A stretch of DNA of 64,000 nt. Origin: Hyalangium gracile. Its GTDB lineage: Bacteria > Myxococcota > Myxococcia > Myxococcales > Myxococcaceae. The translations under genes were made by a program, and so were the position numbers. Positions 17,132 to 24,655 of this stretch are shown piece after piece; within the stretch, counting starts at the first letter, position 1, and the number at the start of each line of letters is the position of its first letter. The DNA lies in NCBI RefSeq assembly GCF_020103725.1, contig NZ_JAHXBG010000025.1, positions 62,001-126,000 of the forward strand, in the 5' to 3' direction. The notes under the pieces were generated by a model. It searched no databases, was not told where the DNA came from, and saw nothing but the letters and a program-made list of their open reading frames with translations.

Positions 17132-17869
17132 GTGAAAGTCCGCGTCTTCGCCTCTGAGCTGGAAGCTGCTACCGCCTGCGCGGCCCACATCGCCGCCGAA
17201 GTCCGCGCCCGCCCCGAGCTGGTCCTGGGGCTGCCCACAGGGCGCTCGCCCATCAACGTCTACAAGGAGCTGGCGACGCTGCACCACCGGGGCGAGCTCG
17301 ATCTGTCCCGCGCCACCACCTTCAACCTGGACGAGTTCCTGGGGCTGCCGCCGGATGACCCGGCGAGCTTCCGCGCCTATATGGAGCGCCACCTCTTCCA
17401 GCACGTGAACCTGGCGCCCGAGCGCATCCACTTCTTCGACGGCAGCGCGCCGGACGCGGAGGCGGAGTGCGTGCGCTACGACGCCGCGGTGGCCGCGGCG
17501 GGGGGCTTTGACCTGGTGCTGCTGGGCATCGGGCCCAACGGGCACATCGCCTTCAACGAGCCCGGGGACTCGGCCCTGGCGACCAGCCACCGGGTGCTGC
17601 TGTCCCGCGAGACGCGCCAGACGCTGGCGCCGCTGGTGGGGGACGACGTCTCGCGGGTGCCCATGGCGGCGCTGACGCTGGGCGTGGCGCCGCTCATCCA
17701 GGGCCGCCAGGTGCACCTGATTGCGTTCGGCGCGAGCAAGGCCGCGGCGGTGACGGCCATGGTGCATGGCCCCATCACCCCGCGGTGCCCGGCGTCCTTC
17801 CTCCAGCTCCACCCCAACGTCAGCCTGTGGCTGGACGCGGTGGCCGCGCGGGGGCTGCAGCGCGGCTGA
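17132..17869 (+). CDS. nagB: Glucosamine-6-phosphate deaminase
   Basis: 245 residues, starting at GTG 17132. It converts glucosamine 6-phosphate to fructose 6-phosphate and ammonia, linking amino-sugar breakdown with glycolysis. Motifs are GLPTGRSPINVYKEL (phosphate binding), FNLDEFLGL with the catalytic Asp, and LLGIGPNGHIAFNEPG with the catalytic His and Glu; the C-terminal lid is complete. A 6-phosphogluconolactonase assignment is less likely because of the FNEP motif. It stands alone, divergent from the amidase gene with 123 bases between, and ends 13 bases before the convergent VWA gene. Substrate could come from peptidoglycan or prey cell walls (inference). Confidence 0.93.
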   Translation: MKVRVFASELEAATACAAHIAAEVRARPELVLGLPTGRSPINVYKELATLHHRGELDLSRATTFNLDEFLGLPPDDPASFRAYMERHLFQHVNLAPERIHFFDGSAPDAEAECVRYDAAVAAAGGFDLVLLGIGPNGHIAFNEPGDSALATSHRVLLSRETRQTLAPLVGDDVSRVPMAALTLGVAPLIQGRQVHLIAFGASKAAAVTAMVHGPITPRCPASFLQLHPNVSLWLDAVAARGLQRG

Positions 17870-17882
17870 GCCAGCGCCCGCG

Positions 17883-19553
17883 TCAGTAGGCGTTGTTCTC
17901 CGCGAAGCTCTTCATGCGAGAGGGGCGGTCGCTGGTCGAGACGGTCTGCAGCTTCCCCTCGCGCACCTGGCGCAGCAGCGAGACGAACTCCTCGCGATCC
18001 TCCAGGCCATCGGTGGCGTTCTCGGCGAGCTCCTCGGCCACGGCGAGGCTCCAGTCGCTGGCCTGCGGCGCGCCTCGGAGGATGTCCGCCGTGCCCGCCA
18101 CGGCGGTGGCGAAGCGCAGGTCCGCGGAGGCGTCATCCAGGTCGTCGTGGAGCTCCGCTCGCGCGAAGGAGAAGGTCTGCTCGGCGGCCTCGCTGCCGGC
18201 GGGCGTCTTGGCGCGCACGCGCACCGTGGCCACGTTCGTGCCCTCGCCCGTCAGCTCCACCTCGTACAGCGCGGTGACGGTGTGGCCCGCGCCGATCTCC
18301 CCCGCGTCCACCTTGTCGTCGCGGAAGTCGCGGTCGGCGATGTCGCGGTTCTCGTAGCCGATGAGCCGGTAGCCGCGCACCGCCGTCTTGTCGAACTCCA
18401 CCTGCACCTTCACGTCCTTGGCGATGACCTCCAGCGTCCCGGCCAGCTGCTCCTGGAAGACGCGGCGCGCCTCCCTGTCGCTGTCGATGTAGAAGCAGTT
18501 GCCGTTGCCCTTGTTGGCCAGCTTCTCCATCAGGTCATCCCGGTAGTTGCCCATGCCCAGGCCGATGGTGGACAGCGTCACGCCCTCCTGGACGTAGCCG
18601 CGGATGCTCTCCAGCATGGCCTCCGCCGTGACGTTGCGCCCCAGGTTGGTGTCGCCATCGGTGAGGACGATGACGCGCGAGACGACGTCCGGGCCGGCCT
18701 TCCTGGCCGCGTGCTGGTAGGCGATCTCCAGCCCGCTGCCCATGGCGGTGCCACCGCCGGCGGTGAGCGAGTCGATCGCCTCGAACAGCTTGCGGCGCTC
18801 GGAGGCCGGGGTGGGCGGCAGCACGTCCCGCACGCTGCCCGCGTAGGTGACGAGCGCCACGGTGTCCTCCTCGTTGAGGCCGTCCACCATGAGCTTCATC
18901 GCGCGCTGGGCCAGCGGCAGCTTGTCCGGCGCGTCCATGGAGCCGCTGGTGTCCGCCAGGAAGACCAGGTGCGTGGGCTTGCGCTGGCTCTTGCCGATCT
19001 TCCGCGCCTGCAGCCCGACCTTGAGCAGCTGCCGGCCCGGGGTGAAGGGAGAGGGCGCGCCCTCCAGGTCCACGCGGAAGTCCCCCTGCTCGGGCGCCGG
19101 GAGCCGGTACTTGAAGTAGTTCACCCACTCCTCCACGCGGACCGAGTCCCGGGGCGGCAGCGAGCCTCCGCTCACGTAGCGGCGGAAGAGGGCATAGGAG
19201 GCGGTGTCCACGTCCACCGCGAAGGTGGAGAGGGCATCCTCGGAGGTGAGGGTGAAGGGGTTGGGGCGCTCCGCGGCGTGGGTGTTGCCCGCGGACCGGG
19301 GCTCGGCGGCGAGCGGAGCGGCAGGTGCCGCGCCGTCGTACGCGTTGTTCTCCGCGAAGGTCCGCATCGTCTTTCGACTGAGGCGGTAGTCGCCTGGTGA
19401 GGCGCTGACGGCGTCACTGCTGCCCAGCGCCGCCGCCCGGGCCCCGAAGAGCGCGCGGAAGTTGTCACCGAAGAGGGTGACGGCGCCCACCAGGAGCACG
19501 ACGGCGGCGAGCGTGAAGACGACGACCTTGGAGATTGCTCCAGAACCCTTCAT
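17883..19553 (-). CDS. YfbK-like VWA domain protein, membrane-anchored
   Basis: 556 residues from ATG 19551-19553 (a longer reading to 19604 adds 17 residues). An N-terminal membrane helix lies at about 9-28. Residues 85-185 match the YfbK N-terminal domain (ALSTFAVDVDTASYALFRRY), 190-370 a von Willebrand A domain with the metal site DTSGSM plus downstream Thr and Asp, and 375-550 the DUF3520 domain. The domain is probably periplasmic and binds a protein partner through a metal ion. An oddity is that FAENNAY occurs at residues 66-72, just after the membrane helix, and again as the last seven residues, both times after a basic residue plus Thr or Ser. No partner gene is evident. Confidence 0.88.
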   Translation of the reverse strand: MKGSGAISKVVVFTLAAVVLLVGAVTLFGDNFRALFGARAAALGSSDAVSASPGDYRLSRKTMRTFAENNAYDGAAPAAPLAAEPRSAGNTHAAERPNPFTLTSEDALSTFAVDVDTASYALFRRYVSGGSLPPRDSVRVEEWVNYFKYRLPAPEQGDFRVDLEGAPSPFTPGRQLLKVGLQARKIGKSQRKPTHLVFLADTSGSMDAPDKLPLAQRAMKLMVDGLNEEDTVALVTYAGSVRDVLPPTPASERRKLFEAIDSLTAGGGTAMGSGLEIAYQHAARKAGPDVVSRVIVLTDGDTNLGRNVTAEAMLESIRGYVQEGVTLSTIGLGMGNYRDDLMEKLANKGNGNCFYIDSDREARRVFQEQLAGTLEVIAKDVKVQVEFDKTAVRGYRLIGYENRDIADRDFRDDKVDAGEIGAGHTVTALYEVELTGEGTNVATVRVRAKTPAGSEAAEQTFSFARAELHDDLDDASADLRFATAVAGTADILRGAPQASDWSLAVAEELAENATDGLEDREEFVSLLRQVREGKLQTVSTSDRPSRMKSFAENNAY

Positions 19554-19649
19554 GTGCGCGGACCTCGTCGAGGCGGGGGGCGTGGCACCAGCGCGGGCAT
19601 CCATCCCACGCCGCGCACGCGCGCGCGTCGGTCGTTCGTCCGAGGTCGG

Positions 19650-20366
19650 TCAACGGGAGGATGGGGGGAGGTCGGACACGCGCGAGCGGGCCTTGGGCGT
19701 GGCCGGCGGCGCGGGACGAGGCGCGGGACGCGCGGCGACGGTGGGCCGGCTCTTCGCGCTCACGGTGGGCTTCGGCGGCGGAGGCCGCAGCCGCTCATAG
19801 GCCGTCAGCACCTTCGCCACGTAGAACTCCGTCTCGCCGTTGCGCGGCACCTTCCCATGCACCGCCCCCGGCCCCGCGTTGTACGCGGCGACAGCCAGGC
19901 GCACGTCGTCGAACCTCGCCAGCTGCGCGGCCAGGTAGCGCGCGCTGGCGTCGATGGCGGGCCCCGGCTCGAACGGATCCTCCACGCTCAGCATGCGCGC
20001 GGTGCCGGGCATGAGCTGGCCGGGCCCCATGGCGCCCGCGGGGGAGATGCGGTGGGGATGCGTCTCGGACTCCACCTGCACCAGCGCGTGGAGCAGCCCC
20101 GTGGGCAGGCGGTGGCGCTGCTCGGCCTGGGAGATGAGGGGCTCGAGCGGCTCGTGTCCGCTGAGCAGGCACGCCGGCCGGTGCTTCGCATAGGCCCCCA
20201 GCGCGTGGAGCTTCTGCTCCAGGAAGGACAGGGAGAGGGGCGACACCTGGGTGTCCCCGAAGAAGGCGACGGCCAGGTTGAGCAGCACCACGGGCACCAG
20301 GGCGAGCAGCCCCAGCCACGCCCACCCCGGAACGGGGAGCCCCGCACTGATCCGCTTGCGCGCCAC
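19650..20366 (-). CDS. Membrane-anchored lytic transglycosylase (SLT fold)
   Basis: 238 residues with an N-terminal signal anchor (14-36). The SLT/LT catalytic domain spans about 75-195: the catalytic Glu99 in LVQVESETHPH, then SPAGAMGPGQLMPGTA and VAAYNAGPGAV, all hallmark motifs. It cleaves the glycan strand of peptidoglycan to give 1,6-anhydromuramyl products, in the periplasm. The C-terminal 40 residues are Pro/Ala/Arg-rich, possibly a spacer or wall-binding tail. It ends 96 bases before the VWA gene and begins 11 bases after the TetR-gene stop on the same strand, so these may form one transcript. Confidence 0.92.
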   Translation of the reverse strand: MARKRISAGLPVPGWAWLGLLALVPVVLLNLAVAFFGDTQVSPLSLSFLEQKLHALGAYAKHRPACLLSGHEPLEPLISQAEQRHRLPTGLLHALVQVESETHPHRISPAGAMGPGQLMPGTARMLSVEDPFEPGPAIDASARYLAAQLARFDDVRLAVAAYNAGPGAVHGKVPRNGETEFYVAKVLTAYERLRPPPPKPTVSAKSRPTVAARPAPRPAPPATPKARSRVSDLPPSSR

Positions 20367-20376
20367 GGCTCTACCC

Positions 20377-21120
20377 TTAAGGGCGCTTGGGCTTCCCGTC
20401 CATCTTCCGGCGCCCCGGCGCGCTGTCCGGAGGCAGCCGCAGCCCGTCCAGCACCAGCGTGGTGAGCGCGTCCGGCAGCTCCAGCGGGTTGCCGATCTCC
20501 TCCTCGCTGAGCACCGCCAGCAGCAGGCGCTCCACCGCGCCCACCACCGCGAGCCCGCTCACCGCCGGGCGGATGGGGCGCAGCAGGCCGTGGGTGTGGG
20601 CCTTCTGGGTGATGTCCACCGCGTGACGGGACACCAGCCGCGCCAGCTCCACCACCTTCACGCGCGCGCCCACGGCGGGGCCCCGGCACTCCTGCAGGTA
20701 GAGCCGCACCACGCCCGGGTACTGCAACAGCGAGCTGGCGATGATGGCCGCCACCGCCCGGTAGGCCTCGAACATGGCCTCCACGTCCCGCGCCACGGCC
20801 AGGGCTCGGCCGCACGCCTCCATCCCGTCGAGCAGCTCGCGCCGCACCGGCTCCAGCAGCGCGTCCACCAGCGCCGTCTGGTCCTCGAAGTACCGGTAGA
20901 ACGTCCCCTTGGCGACCCCGGCGGCCTGGGTGATGTCGTCAATGGTGACCCCATCCAGCCCCCGCTCGACGAAGAGGCGCAGGCCCGCCTCGCTCAGCTC
21001 CTTCATGCGCTCGCGGCGGTTGGTGTCCCGCGTGCCGCCCTGGGGACCAGGGCGCCGGGGAGGGGATTCGGCGGGTGGAGTGGACACGGACCGACGGTGC
21101 GGGTTGCGGCGTGGGCTCAT
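20377..21120 (-). CDS. TetR-family transcriptional regulator
   Basis: 247 residues from ATG 21118-21120; longer readings run through the operator and are unlikely. A basic, Pro-rich leader of ~35 residues precedes the TetR helix-turn-helix (about 38-90: LFVERGLDGVTIDDITQAAG then VAKGTFYRYFEDQTAL). The rest is an all-helical ligand and dimer domain with a poorly conserved pocket. It is divergent from the His-box hydroxylase gene, and two overlapping palindromes lie within 50 bases upstream of its start, so it probably represses itself and the hydroxylase until a lipophilic ligand binds. Confidence 0.93.
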   Translation of the reverse strand: MSPRRNPHRRSVSTPPAESPPRRPGPQGGTRDTNRRERMKELSEAGLRLFVERGLDGVTIDDITQAAGVAKGTFYRYFEDQTALVDALLEPVRRELLDGMEACGRALAVARDVEAMFEAYRAVAAIIASSLLQYPGVVRLYLQECRGPAVGARVKVVELARLVSRHAVDITQKAHTHGLLRPIRPAVSGLAVVGAVERLLLAVLSEEEIGNPLELPDALTTLVLDGLRLPPDSAPGRRKMDGKPKRP

Positions 21121-21143
21121 TTCGTTGCGATTCACAAAAAAAG

Positions 21144-21166
21144 TGACCAAATAGTCATTATTTGGT
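21144..21166. promoter_or_regulatory. TetR operator (two overlapping palindromes)
   Basis: ACCAAAT (21146-21152) and ATTTGGT (21160-21166) are perfect inverted halves 7 bases apart. Overlapping them, TGAC (21144-21147) and GTCA (21154-21157) form the TGAC-N6-GTCA pattern common to many TetR-family operators. The site is AT-rich in otherwise GC-rich DNA and sits between the divergent TetR and hydroxylase starts, next to a poly-A stretch. Confidence 0.75.
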
Positions 21167-21208
21167 GCGACACCGTAGAGGGGCCGGACGCGCCACCGGA
21201 GGCGGAGC

Positions 21209-21763
21209 ATGATTGGCATCCCATTGGGCTTGCTCTACAGCAACTTCGGCGAGTGGTTGCTGCACAAGTACGTGCTGCACGGGCTGGGGAAGAATCCCAG
21301 GAGTTTCTGGAGCTTCCACTGGCACGAGCACCACCAGAAGTCTCGGCGCAACGAGATGGTGGACGACCAGTACACCAGCCCCTGGTGGGTCTGGTCGCCC
21401 CAGTCCAAGGAATTGCTGGGGCTGGCGGCCATCGTGGCCGGGCACCTGCCGCTGTTTCCCGTGGCGCCCTTCTTCACGGCCACGGTGTGGTACTCGACGG
21501 TGAAGTACTACCGCATCCACAAGCGGGCTCACCTCGACCCCCATTGGGCGAAGGAGCACCTGCCGTGGCACTACGACCACCACATGGGGCGTGATCAGAA
21601 CTCGAACTGGTGCGTCACCCACCCCTTCTTCGACATCGTCCTGGGGACGCGGAAGGAGTTCGTGGGGGTGCAGCCCAGGGCTCCCGAGGCGGTGAAGCCC
21701 GCGCCCCGCCCGGCGACGTCCCCCGAGCCCGAGCAGGACGTCTCCGCCGCGCCTCCCCCTTGA
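21209..21763 (+). CDS. Membrane His-box hydroxylase (fatty acid hydroxylase superfamily-like)
   Basis: 184 residues from ATG 21209, with GGAGG six bases upstream. His clusters characteristic of the di-iron fatty acid hydroxylase/sterol desaturase superfamily are visible: EWLLHKYVLHG (about 15-25), HWHEHHQK (37-44), HKRAH and WHYDHHMG (about 105-127), plus THPFFD. Two hydrophobic segments (LLGLAAIVAGHLPLFPVAPF and the N-terminus) would place it in the membrane. It may add a hydroxyl to a lipid or carotenoid chain using oxygen. The last 40 residues are Pro/Ala/Glu-rich. Regulation by the divergent TetR through the operator at 21144-21166 is likely. The substrate is unknown. Confidence 0.75.
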   Translation: MIGIPLGLLYSNFGEWLLHKYVLHGLGKNPRSFWSFHWHEHHQKSRRNEMVDDQYTSPWWVWSPQSKELLGLAAIVAGHLPLFPVAPFFTATVWYSTVKYYRIHKRAHLDPHWAKEHLPWHYDHHMGRDQNSNWCVTHPFFDIVLGTRKEFVGVQPRAPEAVKPAPRPATSPEPEQDVSAAPPP

Positions 21764-21774
21764 GCAGCCCGGGG

Positions 21775-22326
21775 TCAGCGGCGCGAGCGCCTGGCTGGCT
21801 GCTTGGAGCCCTTGCCGGCCTTGCCGGTGACGCGCTGCGCTGGAGCCTTCTTGACGGACTTCCGCGTCGCTGGCTTGGAGGCCTTGCGAGCAACCACCGT
21901 CTTCGCTGCGGGCTTCTCCGCCGCGGGCTGCTGCTTCATCCCGCCGAGCACGGTGTCCAGGGCCCGGAGCGCATCCGTGGTGGTGAAGATGCCCAGCACC
22001 TCCGCGCCGCGGAGCACGACGGCCGAGCCGTACTTGTGGAGCGCCATCTCCCGGGCCACGTCGGCCAGCGGCGTCTCCGGGGCCACGGTATAGGCGTCCT
22101 GGGACATGGCCTCCTCGACGGAGACCTCCTTGGGGACCACGTCCTTGAGCGTCTCGATCAGGTGGAGATCCCGCTGAGAGAGCATGCCGACGAGCCGGCC
22201 TCCCTCGAGCACGGGGAGGTGACGGATGGCGTGGTCGTTCATCATCCGGTGGGCTTCGGTGAGCGGGCTCTTCGTCCCAATCGTGTGGACGGAGCGGGTC
22301 ATGAAGTTCTCGATGGTGTCGTTCAT
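21775..22326 (-). CDS. Tandem CBS-domain protein with Lys/Ala-rich H1-like tail
   Basis: 183 residues from ATG 22324-22326, with GAGG seven bases upstream; longer readings have no support. Two CBS motifs occupy about 5-55 (MTRSVHTIGTKSPLTEAHRM) and 70-125 (MSQDAYTVAPETPLADVARE), together a Bateman pair that usually binds adenine nucleotides. From about residue 135 the chain becomes a basic, Ala/Lys/Pro-rich tail (ARKASKPATRKSVKKAPAQR) resembling histone H1 or bacterial HU-like tails. The tail suggests binding to DNA, RNA or polyphosphate, so the protein could link nucleotide status to a nucleic acid; that is inference. It converges on the hydroxylase gene with 11 bases between. Confidence 0.85.
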   Translation of the reverse strand: MNDTIENFMTRSVHTIGTKSPLTEAHRMMNDHAIRHLPVLEGGRLVGMLSQRDLHLIETLKDVVPKEVSVEEAMSQDAYTVAPETPLADVAREMALHKYGSAVVLRGAEVLGIFTTTDALRALDTVLGGMKQQPAAEKPAAKTVVARKASKPATRKSVKKAPAQRVTGKAGKGSKQPARRSRR

Positions 22327-22613
22327 GGACTTTCCTCGGGGTTTCATGAGGCAGGTAGCAAACCGTCGGCCAACCTCTTCCCTCTGGGGAAGCTGATCCC
22401 GCTCGAGTGAGCGCGCATCCGGTGCGTGGGAGTCGGACGGGGCGCAAAGGTTGCGCTCGCCCTGCCGCCGGGGCTCGAGTGCCATCCCGTGGACAGCCCG
22501 CGACGTCTGGTCGGAGGGCAGGCAGGCGCCTGAAGCGCGGCCCCATGTATCCCCGGTGCATAGCTTCTCCCAGCGCATGCGGACCCGGCCACGCCGGGAG
22601 GAGGCGGCCGGTC

Positions 22614-23153
22614 ATGAAGATGCTGGCGGCGAAGAACCCGGAGAAGCTCATCGACTTGCTCCACGAGCGGCTCACCTTCGAGCGGACGAGCGTGAAGCTC
22701 TACGATCGCGTCCTGTCCCTGATGGCGGCCTCCGAGGAGCCGCAGATCCTCGGGATGCTGGACACGATGCAGGCCTACCGGGACGAGGAGGCCGAGCACC
22801 AGGCGTGGCTGGAGGAGCAGATCCAGGCGCTGGGCGGGGACGTGAACGCGGAGTCGGAGCGCTCCCGGCTGGTGGCCACCGAGTCGCGCGGCATCGAGGA
22901 GGTCATCCTGCGCGAGGACGTGGCGCTGCAGCACCTCTTCCACGCGCTGATGGCGGCGGAGCTGGTGGACAACGCGGGGTGGGACCTGCTGGCGGCGCTG
23001 GCGGAGGAGGCGGACGACGACGACGCGCTGGACGCCTTCACCCTGCGCCAGGCCGAGGAGGAGGACCACCTGGACTACCTGCGGCAGACGATGGCCCGCT
23101 ACGCGGAGAACCAGGTGCTCGGTGAGCGGCTCCAGCTGCCCACCGAGCCGTAG
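22614..23153 (+). CDS. Ferritin-like di-iron domain protein
   Basis: 179 residues, ATG 22614 preceded by GGAGGAGG about 10 bases upstream. The whole chain is a predicted four-helix bundle with iron-ligand pattern residues: Glu in LTFERTSVKLYD, ExxH in RDEEAEHQAW, Glu in MAAELVDNAGW and ExxH in AEEEDHLDYL. This suits the ferritin-like/rubrerythrin superfamily, acting in the cytoplasm in iron handling or oxidative stress. There is no rubredoxin domain and no signal peptide. The preceding 287 bases contain no other gene that I can support. It converges on the lipoprotein gene at 23169. Confidence 0.8.
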   Translation: MKMLAAKNPEKLIDLLHERLTFERTSVKLYDRVLSLMAASEEPQILGMLDTMQAYRDEEAEHQAWLEEQIQALGGDVNAESERSRLVATESRGIEEVILREDVALQHLFHALMAAELVDNAGWDLLAALAEEADDDDALDAFTLRQAEEEDHLDYLRQTMARYAENQVLGERLQLPTEP

Positions 23154-23168
23154 CGGTCCGGGCGCGGC

Positions 23169-23714
23169 TCAGAAGAGCAGGTCGAGCACGTCCGTCTTCA
23201 GCCAGAGGCCCGCGCACACGCGCAGGTCTCCCTGCCAGTCGCGCTGGGGCAGCACGCCGCTGGCCTCGAACGTCAGCTCCAGCTCGTCCTGGCGGATGAG
23301 CTCATTGAGGTCCAGCACGCCGCTGCCCGTGGCGGTGAGCTTCTGGGTGGAGGTCTGTCCGGCGGCGCGCCTGTACTCGAGCAGCCTGGTGGGAGCGCTC
23401 TGGCCGGGCAGGCGCAGGGCGACGCTGGCGCGCTCGATGCCGCTCAGGTCCACGTCGGTGGTGGTCAGCTCGAAGAGCCGCACGCGCAGCTCGGCCTCCG
23501 TGCTGCCGGTGGGGATGGTGGCGGTGATGTCGCCGACCGGAAAGTTGATGGTCTGGGAGACGGTCCCGGGGATGGGGATGCTGGCCGGGAACTCGAGGTT
23601 GCGCTGAAGCTTGCAGACCTCCTCGGTCTCCGCCTCGACGGAGAAGAGCGAGTCGCAGCCGGTGGAGAGCAGGGCAAGGGCGAGGAGCAGGATGCGGATG
23701 GAAGAAGGGCGCAT
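23169..23714 (-). CDS. Lipoprotein of unknown function
   Basis: 181 residues with a lipoprotein signal: hydrophobic stretch LLLALALLSTGC ending in a lipobox with Cys20. The mature part is probably beta-rich (repeating polar/hydrophobic alternation, e.g. VSQTINFPVGDITATIPTG). Two further Cys (EEVCKLQ and LRVCAGLW) may form a disulfide. I recognise no family. It starts 12 bases after the stop of the upstream beta-barrel gene, so the pair is probably an outer-membrane unit. Confidence 0.8.
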   Translation of the reverse strand: MRPSSIRILLLALALLSTGCDSLFSVEAETEEVCKLQRNLEFPASIPIPGTVSQTINFPVGDITATIPTGSTEAELRVRLFELTTTDVDLSGIERASVALRLPGQSAPTRLLEYRRAAGQTSTQKLTATGSGVLDLNELIRQDELELTFEASGVLPQRDWQGDLRVCAGLWLKTDVLDLLF

Positions 23715-23726
23715 GGGTCGCTCGGA

Positions 23727-24377
23727 TCAGAAGAGGTAGAGGAGGAAGCCCAGCTTGACGGAGGGCGTGGTGAAGCGAAGGGTGAGCGGCCTGGCGGTGA
23801 TGTCCGGATCGTTCGTGACGTCCTTCAGGAGCCGGTCCGCGTCCTCGATGGTCATCGAGCCGCGAGCCAGGCCGACGCGCAGGTAGAAGGAGAAGCGGTC
23901 CGGCCTGCCAATCTCGAGCCCCACGCTGGCGCCGCCGTAGTTGTAGCCCACGTCCTCGATGGGCACGGACGTCCGCAGGGGGATGCCGCCCAGCCGGTCG
24001 ATGAGATCGTTGTAGTTGGCGTCGAAGTAGTGGCCCACGTCCAGGTTGATGGACGGGGAGATGAAGGTGGACAGCGGGACCAGGCTGATGCCTCCGCGCA
24101 CCCCGAAGCTCAGGGTGTTCGTCGTGAGCCCGGCGTTGATGCGCAGCCAGCGCACCGGCCGCGCCACGGCGGAGACGCCGATGCCGTCCGGGGCTCCGAC
24201 GTCGAGCATCGCGCCGAGCCCGAAGCTGTCGGCGGGGTCGCTGGAGGAGTCGGCCGCGACCTCGGGGGAGGCGCTGGAGTCGTCCTGCGCCAGGGCCTCC
24301 GCGCCGGTGCCGAGCGCCAGCACGCAGGCCAGCGCCGCACCTGGGCGGGAGAGACTGAAGGCTTCACGTCTGATCAT
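23727..24377 (-). CDS. Putative outer-membrane beta-barrel protein
   Basis: 216 residues from ATG 24375-24377, selected because a signal peptide (GAALACVLALGTGAEALAQ) follows directly; longer readings add 75 unconserved residues. After an acidic/Ser linker, residues 55-216 show repeated amphipathic beta-strands (LRINAGLTTNTLSFGVRGGI, SINLDVGHYFDAN) and the chain ends in a hydrophobic aromatic residue (FLLYLF), the usual outer-membrane insertion signal. No specific family is recognised. It is followed by the lipoprotein gene and divergent from the injection-system operon. Confidence 0.75.
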   Translation of the reverse strand: MIRREAFSLSRPGAALACVLALGTGAEALAQDDSSASPEVAADSSSDPADSFGLGAMLDVGAPDGIGVSAVARPVRWLRINAGLTTNTLSFGVRGGISLVPLSTFISPSINLDVGHYFDANYNDLIDRLGGIPLRTSVPIEDVGYNYGGASVGLEIGRPDRFSFYLRVGLARGSMTIEDADRLLKDVTNDPDITARPLTLRFTTPSVKLGFLLYLF

Positions 24378-24561
24378 CGAAGTGCCTGTCTTGAGAGGAG
24401 AACGTGGCCGGGGTGGCCGGTTCTCATCATTCGTGGACGCCACCGGAAAGAGAAGCGGCGCGCCGTGCAAAAGGCCTGACGCCGCTCCAGGCCTGCGTGG
24501 ATTGAAGTCCTTTCCGGCTTTGTGCGGCTCGCGGCCGGCCTGTCGAGGCGCGAACGAGACG

Positions 24562-24577
24562 CTGCCCCGCGGGGCAG
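24562..24577. promoter_or_regulatory. 16-bp perfect palindrome upstream of injection-system operon
   Basis: CTGCCCCGCGGGGCAG reads the same on both strands and is followed by TTT. It sits 79 bases before the first gene of the contractile-injection operon in the 278-base divergent region. A dimeric regulator site is the simplest reading; a hairpin with a very small loop is the alternative. Confidence 0.4.
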
Positions 24578-24655
24578 TTTCCGTGGCGGGGATCGGGATC
24601 AACTTTCTCTGCCGTCCTGAGGGCCAGGGTGGGCCAACGCGGGGAAGGAGACACG

